Notes under the pieces: generated by a model
The model's database searches: none
Told to the model about the DNA's origin: nothing
The model's input: the letters and a program-made list of their open reading frames with translations, nothing else
In this document: one piece after another, positions 1 through 12,400 of the stretch
How positions within the stretch are numbered: position 1 is the stretch's first letter
Layout of the letters: every line of letters starts with the position of its first letter
NCBI GenBank assembly: GCA_016859345.1
Contig: CM029112.1
Location: forward strand, 11,584,589 to 11,648,588
Length of the DNA stretch: 64,000 nt
Direction: 5' to 3'
Origin: Istiophorus platypterus
Lineage: Eukaryota; Chordata; Actinopteri; Istiophoriformes; Istiophoridae
Made by a program: the position numbers and the translations under genes

Positions 1-264
1 AGCAGGCTGAGGTGGACAAAACACTGAAGAACTGAATTTTGATCAACAACATTTTAGCCACTACCGGTCCATCCATATATGCCCGGATCGGATCCAATCT
101 TTTGGATATGAAGCAAATCTTGGAACCAGCTGACAACTCACTCATTAAATTTAGCAGGCTGAAGATTAAGCACAAGATGGAGTCGTTCAGTTATTGTCAG
201 ACAAGTTCAGAGCATGACAACCTGCAGTGCATATGGAGAAGTATCTTAATATTTTAAAAACATA

Positions 265-587
265 TATCTTAAAAAGAACTCATAGTTCCCTATTACGCTG
301 CACTCCCAGAATGCAGGCTTATTTGTGGTTCCTAGAGTCTCCAAAAGTAGAATGGGAGCCAGAGCCTTTAGCTAACGGGCTCCTCTACTGTGGAACCTTC
401 ATCCAGTTTGGGTTCAGAAGGCAGACACTGCCGCTTTATGCTTTCTACTCTCTCCTCCTGTCGCTTTCTGCCTCGGGAAGACTGAATCTGTACCTGCAAA
501 CCATCTACTGACCCCATGATCCTGCTCAACTTGCACTGCTTCAATTATCATCATCATCATTATTATTATTACTGTTATTACTATTAC

Positions 588-629
<42 letters not shown>

Positions 630-712
630 CATTATTATTATTATTATTATTATACATCTCCACATATGTTATGATTTGGTGCCACATAAATAAAACTGAA
701 TTGAATTGAAAT
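265..712 (+). mobile_element. Decayed 3' end of a non-LTR retrotransposon (LINE, L2/CR1-like)
   Basis: Reading from about 317 gives LFVVPRVSKSRMGARAFS, then a stop, then RAPLLWN. This resembles the conserved C-terminal tail of the reverse-transcriptase ORF of fish LINEs. It is followed by a short A/T-rich 3' UTR, an (ATT)n tract, and a terminus ending ATAAAACTGAATTGAATTGAA, whose repeated ATTGA unit is typical of L2-type tails. The in-frame stop and later frame loss show it is dead. Only the extreme 3' end is present, as expected from 5'-truncated insertion. It lies at the outer edge of mosmo intron 1, in the opposite orientation to that gene. The family assignment is from memory and uncertain; that it is a LINE 3' end is fairly secure. 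Confidence 0.7.
547..655. repeat. (ATT)n / (ATC)n microsatellite
   Basis: An imperfect ATC/ATT trinucleotide run of about 110 bp inside the LINE 3' UTR. It probably came with the element and then expanded. Confidence 0.9.
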
Positions 713-3700
713 AAGTTAAGATAGCAGCCACTGAAACACCTTAAACTTCAGGCGAAACACCTACTGTTTTCTTTGTTTCAGTTCTAGTTACAACACTTGT
801 AAGCTAAAATACAATTCCTGCCGGTAACTCATGTCAAAAATGTTTTTTTTGTTTTAAGCCTGCATCTACATTTTCAGTTCCGAACCGTTGCTGTGGTCAA
901 AACTGCTGCTGTGCAGCCCTGAAACTGGCTGGGCCTGATTTCAGTTGCTTTGTATCAGTGACACAGCTTGTGCTTTGAAAGAGATACCTAAAATAACACA
1001 ATTTAATATTCTCCTATTTCATCTATTTTAGATGTTATCAGACTCAGACTATAGCGACAATAGCAGTTCCTGAGCACCAGTGATTATTCACTGCAATTTT
1101 AACAAATGTTTATCTTTTTTGTTTTTTGTTGCATGTTTATTATCTCTTAAAAACTTCTTCTTACACTTCTTATATTCACTCTTGTGAACTTTTCAGTGAG
1201 TCAGGGTTCTTTAACAACACAGACTAAAGTTATTACCCTTAACTATTATGTAGAGTGTGTCCAAACTAAAAGTCAGTTTTTTGGGCACAAACAAAACTCC
1301 TGCACTAAAACCAACTGAGTATCAAGTGTATTATCTATATCTTTAGTTTATATGAACACTTAACATTATTACTAATGCCTTTTGTTCATTACAACTTATC
1401 TACAAATAGGAAAAATTAATGATTCTCTCCCCTGCACATGGAGTGTCAGTCACCACTCACTATACTATTGTGCTCTTACGTTTTACAAAAAAAACCCAAA
1501 ACAAAACAAAACAAGTTTTAAGGTCTTTGTTCATCATTTGGGATTTGAACAAACCAAATTTCAACGGAATGTAAAAGTTGGCGTCTTGGTCATAGCACTT
1601 GAAAAGAGGAACAGTTTGGCCTTTTCATGCCACAACTACCCCTTTGTGATCTCCATCAACAGAAGGCTTTTGTTTCCGCTTCATTCAGTAGTCTGCGGCA
1701 AGTAATAAAACACTTTGCAGTATTCTCAGGGTAATGCTATGTTGGACTGTTTTGGCTCTAGAGAATGGCATCAACTGTGGTAACAAGTATCTGCAGGAGG
1801 GGCTAAGAATCACCGTTTCTTTTCTGACACTGCTGCAACAATGGCTTTAACTTGAAGCTAAGCAAAGGAAATGGAATTTAGCTGTTACTGCCTGAGGATA
1901 TCACACTGTAGTGAGGACAATGTCATTGATCCATATTCTGTCTATAGCAGTGAGTGACATTAGTGCTACTTCTCCTTCCTCAAGTATGCAGTATACACAG
2001 AGGTTTGGCTTTTGTGTGTCAAATCTTGGCCTAAAAGTTTGGGTTTAAATGTCTGAGTTTAAAGCTTTAAACAATTACAAGAAACAGCTGTCATCAGTGC
2101 TAAATGCCTACACAGTTTGTTTACTTATTCTTGATTAGCTCCCAAAAAAGCTTTGATAAAAACTCTTGATCTTAAGCAAAGTCAGCTTTTATCAATGCTA
2201 ACTACCTGGAGACCATTTCTGTTTCTCCGAGCTCTGAGTACAGAGCTGAAATGCTGAGCTCCAAGGGCAGATTGTCAAGCCCTGATTCCCTGTGATAAGA
2301 CCACATCTGGGAGGTCATCTGACTGGAGATAATACAATGTGGAGAGTCATCAGGGGCTCTTACTTCATAAATACATCAAATAGTACACTAGTCTGTGTAT
2401 CAGACATAGTATGGTAAACGGCTCAGGGTAAATAGTTTAACCCCGAGGTAATTTAATCACAATTACAAACACTGCAAGAAATGTGGCTCTAATTAGATTA
2501 AATCCAATTTCGCAGCTGTAATAGAGGCCTAACAATCAGCAATTTGATATGCAAATGCCCAAACTAAAATTGAATTAACAAAGACAGTGTAGCATATCTC
2601 CAAAATTAAACTTAAAGTATTCAATTCAAAATCAAAGATCATTTGAAAAGTCAGGACAAGATAAACCAAATACAGCCAAGCTGCACTTTCAGACAGACAT
2701 CAAGGTCATAAATTTAAATGAGGAAATGTGAAATAAGGGGTAAGCAAATACTGTAGTAGGATGCAAAAGCAAACATTAGCCAACTTTAAACCCAAGTAAG
2801 TAAAAAGTATTTGTTCACTCAAAATTTACATTTTTATTCAAGATATACTGTTATTTTGCCTACCTTTGTATAGTAAACACTGTGTAAGTGAGTGAACATG
2901 TCATTTAAAAAAAAAGGTTATTTGACTGCACATTAATATACAGTACCATGAAGACCCTGAAAAAGAGAAAAGGGGCTAAGTAGCCCTGGAGCCCTTGCAT
3001 CAGGAACATTATAGAAGTGAAATTTGGAATAACAGGTACACTTGCTAACGTTAGACTCCAGGGAAATAATGTTAAAATCTATTGCATCTAATTTATGATG
3101 GCCAACATTTGCTATAACAAAACAACCTATCCTCAGCTGGCATCAACAGCCCCAAGATATTAAGGTTATCATAAAGCGAAGACATGCTTGCTGTCAAAAA
3201 CTGACCAACCATACTATATCAAGGTGCACATAATTCTTTCATAATTTCTAGTTTATGCACAGCTTGCTATTTATAATGTACGAGGACAGAAAGAACACAA
3301 CATACATTTCAAGGTGAATATTTAAATAGAAAAAATACTTTCAAACTTCCCTCCTGGACCAAAGATTGCTGCATAACATTGACACCTCACTTAAAAACGA
3401 GAATTAGTTTACTAGTCTGAAGGAAATGTATGTCAGCCCTCTGTCTCTTTCATGTCTCATAAAAACCCTCCAAGATAAATTTCAACAAAATTATCAAAGA
3501 GAGGGGTGAAACCTGTGAGGGGAAGCCGGTCACTGTACAGCACCTACACTCACGGCAACACTGTAGAATATATCAAAGGAGCAACTTTCTTTACATGTAG
3601 GTTCAGAGCAGCGAATCTTAGCAGGCAATTACTATGCACTTCATTTGTGGCCATCATGTGCTAATTTTAGATAAACTGAGCCATAATGGCCAGAACCTCG

Positions 3701-5214
3701 TCTCAAATGGTGTAATAAAACAAAATATCATTGTATTGTAGACAATGTCCTCATATCATTTGCATCCTATTATTACTTTAGTAAAGATTGCTTATTCTGT
3801 TCAGCTAATACAGTCTGGATGTGTACTGGTGGATAATGAACCCTCTCTGACCCAGTTACTAAGCTGTCATCCTGCAGAGGGAACAAAGAGGAGCAGCGGT
3901 CTATCAATAGCTTGAATGTGTTTTTAGGACTGACACAAATAAAGCAGAGGACAAACAGCATGTGCTCCTGTCCAAAATCAGCAGGGACCACCACAGATGA
4001 ACACATTTGGTTCTTGTTCCACAAGTGATTGCAGATCAAATTGATCACATGGAGGTGACTTCAAATGTCATATTTCCTGTATAAGACAGGACCACCTTTA
4101 GCTTTAGTGCTAAAATAAGTCCCCCCCACCAATTTAACAGTTGACAGAAAGTGGGTGGTAACTACATTTCCTTCATTTCTCAGGAGGTAATGTATGGTTC
4201 TTGAGGTTAAAAAAAAAAAATAATTAAAAAAATCAGCTATTATTTATGAAACTGAGATCTACGAATTTGTAAAATTTGGTGCAGATGCAGAAAATAATTG
4301 GGATCTAATGGGGAAAAAAAACTATTCAACATTACACAAAGAGTTGTACTTACCATGCTTTATGATTAAAAACAAAACATTTGTTTTCTGACTACTATTC
4401 CTTTTATTTTTTCAATTAGAAGAACTGAACAGGTTTGTAGGTTTGTTTGGGCTCGGCAGATGTATGCAATCTACTAAGTGCCATTCTAGTTGATAATATC
4501 TTAGTTGATGATAGTGTTTAAATAACTATCAGAATTTCTCAGACCACACTGTTTATGTCCTCAAATTTAAAACCCCAAAATATTTAGCTGAAAATGACAA
4601 AAACAAATAAAAACAGCAAATCCACACATCTGAGAGGCTGGTAAAAGCTAATGGTGTTTTTGTTTGATTATTTCAATTATCAATCTCTTATTAAAATTGT
4701 TAGCAATTAGATTCCTGACAATCGGTAGGTTGCAAAAATGTGTTTCTCTGTTCTACACGTCTGAAAATTAGATATCTTTAGGTTTGGACTGTTGATCAGA
4801 CAAAACATCACTTTTACATATGAGAACCAGTATTGAGAATTTCTGGTGTTTTCTGACTAAATAATTAGCCTAAAGTCGTGAATATTAACATTATTTGCAG
4901 TCCTCAAACCAACAGAGAGCCATGGTGCTAATAAATCTTCAATATAAGTCATGATATTTCAGTCATGAAATTGAAGAACTGGTCCTGACATTATGCTCTG
5001 GACACCAATAAGAAGGAACACAAACATGCAAAGAACACACTGCTATGGAAGACAAAAGATGTTGCAGCAGATGAAACCCTCTGCACACAATGGGACATAT
5101 CGTTGAGATTATCTGTTGCTATGTAGGGAGAGGGCTTTTTAGACAGAGGGGGGAAAAAAAAATCCTGCAAAAACACACAGAACAAAACAGGCAGTTATGG
5201 CCTGCTTCATTTAC
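713..5214 (-). other. Part of mosmo intron 1; no exon recognised
   Basis: This 4.5 kb AT-rich stretch lies downstream of the mosmo exon 1 donor. I looked on the minus strand for the expected mosmo exon 2 (the rest of the first extracellular loop and the second membrane span) and did not find it, so later exons are probably beyond position 1. ORFs here lack splice context and recognisable domains. At about 4735-4870 there is a fragment of the dispersed palindromic-end repeat described elsewhere (core ATCTTTAGGTTTGGACTG). A GCTAACGTTAG motif lies at 3044-3054. Confidence 0.6.
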
Positions 5215-5320
5215 CTGCTGATTCACCCGTGTTGATCCAGTCTGGGTTTGCAATGCTGGCTATTGCAAAGATATCTGCTGCCAGAAATAGGCACCCTGAA
5301 ATGATCGTTAGTTTATCCAT
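5215..5320 (-). CDS. mosmo: MOSMO, modulator of Smoothened: first coding exon only (partial gene)
   Basis: MOSMO (formerly C16orf52) is a small four-span claudin/PMP22-like membrane protein. It works with the MEGF8-MGRN1 ubiquitin ligase to lower surface and ciliary Smoothened and so dampens Hedgehog signalling. The exon starts at ATG 5320 and reads MDKLTIISGCLFLAADIFAI, then ASIANPDWINTGESA, ending one base into the next codon before a GTAAAT donor (CAG|gtaaat). It encodes the first transmembrane helix (about residues 5-24) and the start of the first extracellular loop. This agrees residue for residue with the mammalian N terminus as I remember it. The other exons are not in the window. The neighbour uqcrc2 is on the same strand, as in human 16p12, which supports the call. 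Confidence 0.9.
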
Positions 5321-6240
5321 ATCGCCAGCTGATGAATCGGTGAATGACGAGGGAGAGAGAGAGGGGGGGGGTGGTGGTCGTTATCCAAATGTGACCCCGA
5401 GTGTTGAGAGACACAGGCTGGGCTGTTATCAGTCTAACCTCGCCCCCTTCAGCAGGAGCCTGCTGTTGTGGTTCTGCTGTGCATTTTGCAGCAACGTTAG
5501 CTCCTTCGCGTCGAGCAAGCGAGAGCCCCCAGCTACAAAAGGCTCAAATACGACGCACAAAAGCATCACATCTCAAGCGGCCGCCGTGGTCCGAGGAGGC
5601 AAAAACGATAGCTCGGTCGGCGCCGAGAGCCCGAACCGCCTGTGTCGCCTTTCGGATCCGTTTAGCAGCAGCGGCCGCCGCGGCAGCGGCAGCATCGGGT
5701 ACGGCCGCGGCTAGCGGGTAGCCGGCTAGCTACTCCGCGGATTCGGGCTCGGTGCGCCGAGCTGCGGCCCAGAAACTGCTCGACGGCCGAGACCGCGACT
5801 GCGCTAGCATTTCAGACCCAATGTCACACAAACGGCGGCGCGGAAGAAGCAGAGCAAGTCCCCCTCGCTTCGCTGTATCCTTTTTGTTTTGTTTTGTTTT
5901 GTTTCGCGGAGGTCTAACGTTACCCGTCGGGGAAAGGAGAACCCATCACCGTGTCTTGCTTATTCGTCCCCCTTCTCCGCTGGAATAGCATCTGGTCCTT
6001 TTGAGTGCGTTAGCCGGCCAGCTTCCCGTCCTCCTCTTCACCTCCTTCTTCTCCTCCTTCTCCTCCTCCTCCTTCTTCTCCTCCGGACCCCGGCGACGAG
6101 GCGGAGAAGTCGCGCTGCGTATTTCTGCGGGAGCGGGACGGTGCAGGTCCCAGTGTGGACGGCGAGACGGCAGCGTTATTGTTATGCTTCCGAGCCGTGA
6201 GCCCACAGTTAGCTCAGCCTCCCGTTCAGCCAAATGACAT
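5321..6240 (-). promoter_or_regulatory. CpG-rich promoter and 5' UTR region of mosmo
   Basis: GC content and CpG density rise sharply just upstream of the mosmo ATG and stay high to about 6240, then end at a CA microsatellite. Motifs of the AACGTTAGCT / GCTAGC / TAACGTTA type lie at 5493-5502, 5710-5715, 5725-5730, 5803-5808 and 5915-5922. ORFs crossing this block in several frames are a by-product of GC-rich sequence. No TATA box is obvious, so transcription start sites are not placed. Confidence 0.7.
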
Positions 6241-6270
6241 CAGGCGAACACCCCCACGCAGCGTCACTCT

Positions 6271-6295
6271 CACACACACACTCACACACACTCAC

Positions 6296-6361
<66 letters not shown>
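6271..6361. repeat. (CA)n microsatellite
   Basis: About 90 bp of nearly pure CA repeat with a few CT interruptions, at the outer edge of the mosmo CpG island. Confidence 0.95.
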
Positions 6362-7619
6362 CGCAGTGTCCTCGCGTTCGGGGGTTCGGGGTTGACTCTC
6401 TTCTCGCGATATTATGCAAAAGAAACGGGGGGGTGGTTCACCCTTCTTGTGCAAAATACAACATTTGCACGAACTGCAACAGTTTTCAAGAGAAAGCACG
6501 TCTTGTGCATCGCTGAGAAAAAATTTGTACGGATGCAAAATAAATAAATTAGAATGAATCGCTTTCTAAAAGTCGTTTTACGAAACGTGGCCTTTTCCTG
6601 TTTTGTTTCGTTTGGGGTTTTTTTATGTAAAATTTGTTTTGTGAAGCGTCGTTTTCTCTATGTTGGTTTTTCTGTTTTCTGATCGCTCCGTGTGTTTTCC
6701 AGTTGTTGCCATGGTCTCTGCTTTTAAGTTGTTTTAAAAGACGGATAGTTTCAAAATTTTTATTTTTATTTTTTTTTTTGCGTTTGGTCTGACGTCGTTG
6801 TGTTTTGCAACCCGGGAGCCCTGTAGCTGATGTGGTGTACCAGCACATATAAACCCTACAGGAGTAAACCTTTAAAGCCAAACCGGGCACCGGTACAATG
6901 AAACCACGCAACCCTCCTCTGGCAATTCTACCGTTACAATAGCTCATTATGTGATGATGGTGACAGGCCACAAGTCCCTGCTCCACTTAAGTCCTGCAAC
7001 ATTTAATTGCTGCTTACTCAATAATGCATTAGTAATAATTAGGATCCAATATTAAATATATATCATGTTATATTTAGCTGATGATACTTCTATTCTACAG
7101 CCTGCTCATTTAGAATGCACACTACCATTAGATGGTAGTCCTGCTGCTTTTACTTAATAAAAATGTACATCTTAATACTCGTTCCACTGCTGTTACGTGT
7201 GATGTTCAACATTGTATTCAAGATAACTTTCAATCCTGCAGGACAACCCTGCTAAGTCATGTTCCTGCGTTTGTGTCCCCCTATTGGCCGATGAGTGCAA
7301 CACTCCTGACCCAACACGCAAACCTAGAGTGACTCCCAAATTCATTCCAAGATACAAATTCAATTAACAACCAACTGTTATGACTGTCATAGCTTTAATT
7401 TACATAGATATACAGTTAAACTGATGAAAAAAGAGCCCAAAGAAGAATTGCATTATGATTCTCCAGCTCCCTGTTGGAGCTTACACATACTGCAGGACAG
7501 ACTACAAATGGTGGGTGACATCAAATGAATTGTTGCAGGGGGATGTGGTTTTGAGACCCTCTTTCCTTTTTAAGCAGCCAGGCACAGCATGCCCAAGTTA
7601 AAAATCAATGATTCTTGTC
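6362..7619. other. Intergenic spacer between mosmo promoter and uqcrc2 3' end
   Basis: There is no ORF with splice context or a recognised domain. T-rich and AT-rich sequence dominates. It separates the mosmo promoter from the 3' end of uqcrc2. Confidence 0.6.
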
Positions 7620-7625
7620 TTTATT
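7620..7625 (-). terminator. Poly(A) signal AATAAA of uqcrc2, 1 nt after the stop codon
   Basis: On the minus strand the sequence reads GTA TGA A AATAAA GAC. The canonical hexamer starts one nucleotide after the stop (7627-7629), which predicts a 3' UTR of only about 20-40 nt if used. No TTTATT in plus orientation competes for several hundred bases closer to the gene. Confidence 0.6.
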
Positions 7626-7626
7626 T

Positions 7627-9432
7627 TCATACTTCATCAACAAATGGTGTATTAACCAGGTGTCCGCTTGCTGCCATGGTCTTCTTGCCATCCACAAATT
7701 TTTTTGCAGCCTGGAAAGAAAGGAGAGACATTGTTCTAATGCTTTTTGTTTTGACTCATTAGTTCCTTGCTTAGATCTTCGAATAGTTCCCCGATGAGCA
7801 GTGAATACAGTATCTTAACTCACGATATTTTTAGGTCTCCTTTTAAAGCCATGTTGCATATTGCATCTCACACAGTACACAAATCCACTGGCAGTCATTA
7901 TATATAGAGGACAAGTAATACTTTTAACAGAAAAATTAATGAGTAAATAAATTTGCATGCATGAAATAATAACAATGTATTTGTAAGTAAGGTTTTTTGT
8001 AAATATACCGAGTTATTTCTGCATTTATTTTTTGGGTGTCATTTTGAAACAGAGACACATATTATCACGGGGCTATATGAGATACAAGTGCACTAACCTT
8101 TAATTCAATATTTGAAATACTGCTGAAAAGTGACAAAAAACGGCTGTGTATTCCAGCAGGTGGTGCTTGAAAAATGTTTTGTCAGTATTGTCTATTAAAT
8201 GTTCTGTCGCTTTTTTAAGTAAACTGGATAATTGTTTCCTCTGTTACTGAAACTATATCAGAAGTAATGTGAGAAAACATTTTGTATTTCACCCCTTAGG
8301 TGGAAAAGTTGTGGATAAAGATAATGCTGTCTGCTGGCAACTGCCTTAAAGTAACATTACCACTACAACAAATCTGAAGTCAAGTGATTAAACAAGTGGA
8401 GACACTGCAAATGAACCAAACGACGTCAGTTCTGCAACATATTCTTAGGTGAAGGCTACATAGATTTGTATAAATTTATCAGAATGAACTACACATTAGT
8501 GGTCAAGTGACAGATTGGCCTATCATCGTCTCTACAGTGAAATCACTCACCTTGACCACATCGTCTGTGGTGACAGCATCTATGGCCTGGAGAACAGTTT
8601 CAGGGAGCTGATATGCTGCTGCGCTCAGAACCTGAGCACCGATCTCCTCCATCAGGCCCTCAGAGCTCTCCATTGACATCAGGTACTCAGCCTTCACCTG
8701 GTTTCTACAAAAGGACGTCAAACACGGGACATATTTTTCTGAACTGTCTTTTGGCACAGCAGCTCAGTGAAAACTGGACCACTAACATCTCAGTCTGGTA
8801 TAAAACTGCGTCTTCCCAGTGGACTCACTTTGCTCTGGTGATGTCGGCCTCTGACACATTTCCCTCAGCCACGCCTCTCACTTGAGCAATGGCAGCTTTG
8901 ATCACCTGCACAGAGGATGGAAACAAGCACCAGTTCCGTGAAAATGCACATTTGGGCATCTTTGCACATTTTACATGCAGTTACATTTGTCTTAGAAGGA
9001 GTGAGTTTGGCAGTCACCTCTCCTGCAGAGTCAGCTTGTGCAATGGTATAGATGCCAAAGAGGCCTGAGTCAGAGTATGAGGCATTGAAGGCTGTGGACT
9101 GAAAGACACCCAGAGGTCATCTGACATTAGGAGACAAAACCTTCAACATTTAGTCCTAATGCAATACAGTAAAAACAGTCCAGAGTAAAAACAAATGCAA
9201 AATAAAGGTTTAAACTCTTTTTTTAAACTTACATCAAAGGGCTGTGTAGTAGCTTTGGCAATACCCTGACTCAACTTGCTAGTGATGTTGGAGCCCCTCT
9301 TTACATGCGGACCAGCTCCAAGGATCCTTTGCAGCACGGTGAAGGAATTAGCCTCCGCACTACCTGTCGCTCCACCCTCGCTAGCAATCAGTGCGTGGAC
9401 CAAGTCGTCATTGTTCTGCACTCGCAGCTCAC

Positions 9433-9488
<56 letters not shown>

Positions 9489-12400
9489 ATCAAGACAATA
9501 ATGCAGTGGTCAACCTTAAAAAAGCACACTGCCCCCTTTATAAAAATAAATAAATAATTAAAAAAAAAATGCTTTTACCTCCACGGTACACAGATTTAGC
9601 CATAGGTGCTCCAGCTCCGCTGCGAACACTCAGGAGCCCCTCGCCCAGCTGCCTAAGGACAGAGTGCTTCACTCCTGGAAACAAAAATCAGAGAGTAACA
9701 ACAGTGTAATGTAACTAAAGTGGAAAACAAAGAGCATTCATTGAACAAAAAATACCACACATTCCCAGGACAGACACTGCCATATTATTATGATGTGTCA
9801 TTGTTCAAGCATCACTTGTAGCTTTTGCTTGCAAATGAAATCAGCCTCATCATATGTACAAAAACCAAGAAAACTATTGGTGTCGCTGCCAGTATCTTCT
9901 TCACATACCAGCACTGACCTGACCTCTGTGTCCTTTAGCAGAGGCCCAATTTAACAGTGTGGTTCAATTTTAGCTCAAAGACAAGTTGATTCACTTCAAC
10001 GAGACTGATTCGACATCAGAGAGACAACTAACTGTTAGTAAAGCGGAACCTGCATAAGAAAAGTCTGATGTGAGAGCAATGCTGCTGCAGTGACGTGATA
10101 CAGCCAGACTAGACGGCACTAGTAGACACTCACCTAGTCCTACAAGAGCCATTCTGCCAGTGGTGAAATTGTCTTCAACAAATGACTGCAGCTACAAGGG
10201 AGGGATAAGGAGGAGGAAGAGGAGAGGTGTGTAAGAGCTACGCACAATCTAATGGTCCTGGTCTTCATGGGTCTTGCTGGCTTCAGCAAGTTAATATCAT
10301 TCTCCTCGAGAAGCCAGAGAATGACTTAGAAAAGTAGTCGAGTTCTCTTCGAGACCATAAGATTAACTATTTTAGTCAAGTAGAGAAATAGAACAAAGCC
10401 AAGATGCATACCTGTGTAGAGGAGATACGACCAACCATATAGTCAGGGCAGTACAGGGAGTTGGACAGGGCATTTTTGTAGGCTGCTTCATGCAATTTCT
10501 CAATTACACCTGCGGGAGAAAGTGGGAAAGAAACCTGAATTTCAGCAGAAAAAACTTGGCATTCAAGAGGTGGATCTAAGGGACTCAACTACTGTTAAAT
10601 CTCCATCAAACATTATTGTCAATATGAACATCAAATCAAATAACTAAATGTAACATGCCAATCCCACTGAGAATTGACAGCCTGCTTTACAGCTACGAGC
10701 AGTTTGTACTTGTACAGTATGAAAATGCAGGGCAGTTAGGTAGCTGGGCTGTTGCTCCTGATACTAACCTATCTGAGGACACTGCTTAGCCAGAGCCTTG
10801 TCAATCTTCACCCTGGATGTCAGGTCATCTACCTCCCAAGGCCGAAACTCCTGAGCGGCGGTCACGTTGGCTAAAAACTCCAGTAATGAATCTCTGGACA
10901 CAGAGATACAAGGGTGGTAGAGACATACTGTGGCAGCAACACGGCCTTTTTAATAAATCGCTGGAATAAGTAAAAATAACATTACAGGCCTGACATGAAG
11001 ATGGGAGCACTTACAGGTGATCTCTCAAACAGTCTGCAGTGTAGACCATGGTCTCTCTTGAGGATGTTACACTGCAAGTAAACAAAAGGCCGTTGGCTCA
11101 GCTATGGTTACACTGGTATTCTCCTATTTATTTATAGCAGGGACCATTACTGTAAGAATGTGCAGAGAGTACCCGCACTGACCTCAGACTGCCCCCTAGT
11201 GCTTCCACACCACGACAGATCTTGAAGGCAGATGCTCCCTTGGTAGTCTACAAAAGAAAAAAAAAAATCTGGCTTCAACAACAGCATGTAAAATGACACG
11301 CTAAGCGTTCGGGATGCTGCTTTCAAATATGAAGTACATATGTCGTTAATTCGTTTTGAAAACTTCACCTAGTTTGTCACATGCTATCTTTGCTACAGTA
11401 TGTCGCTGTATGAATTACCATAAACCTAACAGAACGCATAGCTTTTCAGTTTTCCCTGAAGGCATTACATGTTTATTAAATAATTCAGAGGTTACCAGGT
11501 TTGCTGCCAGTCGTAGCACATGAGAGACACCTTGGTTTCCCATAGTCTCATAGCGACTCCCAGCTTTCACAAATACACCCACGCTGGACAAGGGGGAGTA
11601 ATTCTCCAGTGACGCTATCACCAGACCATTTGGGAGCTTGGACACCTGAAGCAGCGAAGGATAATGTTATTGGAAACTTACAAACTGTATACAGGTATCT
11701 ATGTGTATACAAGAACAGCACCTACCTGGACATTTTGAGAAGGGCGAGGTTCTGCTTGGGAGGATTTTAGGGCTGCGAGGGGTTCAGTCAGAGTTTCACT
11801 CCTCCTGGCAGCAGCAGCATAGCAACGTTTCTGTGGGAAGAGGTGACACCAAATTATAGTCAATGATCTTTTTGCAACTTTTCCTCATGACTGTGCTTAA
11901 GTGTTTCAACTATCCTAGACTCAACCTAAAAGGTTATTTATTTAACCGGAGCCTAATGTTTACACCACGTGAGGCTGTAATGCTTTCACATAAACAGTTG
12001 GAGAAGGATATACTCTCTCTCACAGGCTCAAGTGCAAGTTGCTCCATGAAAGCAGGCTGACATTCGATGGAGAAACGAAGATTAACACAACCTCTGATAC
12101 AATGTGTGTGCGTGTGTGTGGCTAAACTGAGAGGTTCTGTCCTGCTTAGTAGAGACTGGAGGGTCACTTAATAGTGTTTGACAAATATTAGCAAAATAAT
12201 TTCTGACAAAACAAGAGGAACCGTATTGATTGCATGGACAGTGTATATGATGGAATAGTATTATTAGAAATTGCCAGAGGCAACTGTATTTGAGCTTTTA
12301 TGGTCAAAATCTTTCTGGGGGGGGGGGGGGCACGCACCCAGACCCCCCTAGCTGGCTTGAGAAACCTGAAGCTCATTGGGTTGCTAAACTCTGCTCCAGT

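Noticed and set aside
1..5214. Further mosmo exons in intron 1
   Set aside because: No minus-strand exon matching the expected second loop or membrane spans was found.
5229..5714. Long plus-strand ORFs over the mosmo exon and CpG island
   Set aside because: Antisense to the conserved mosmo exon; base composition keeps frames open; no known domain.
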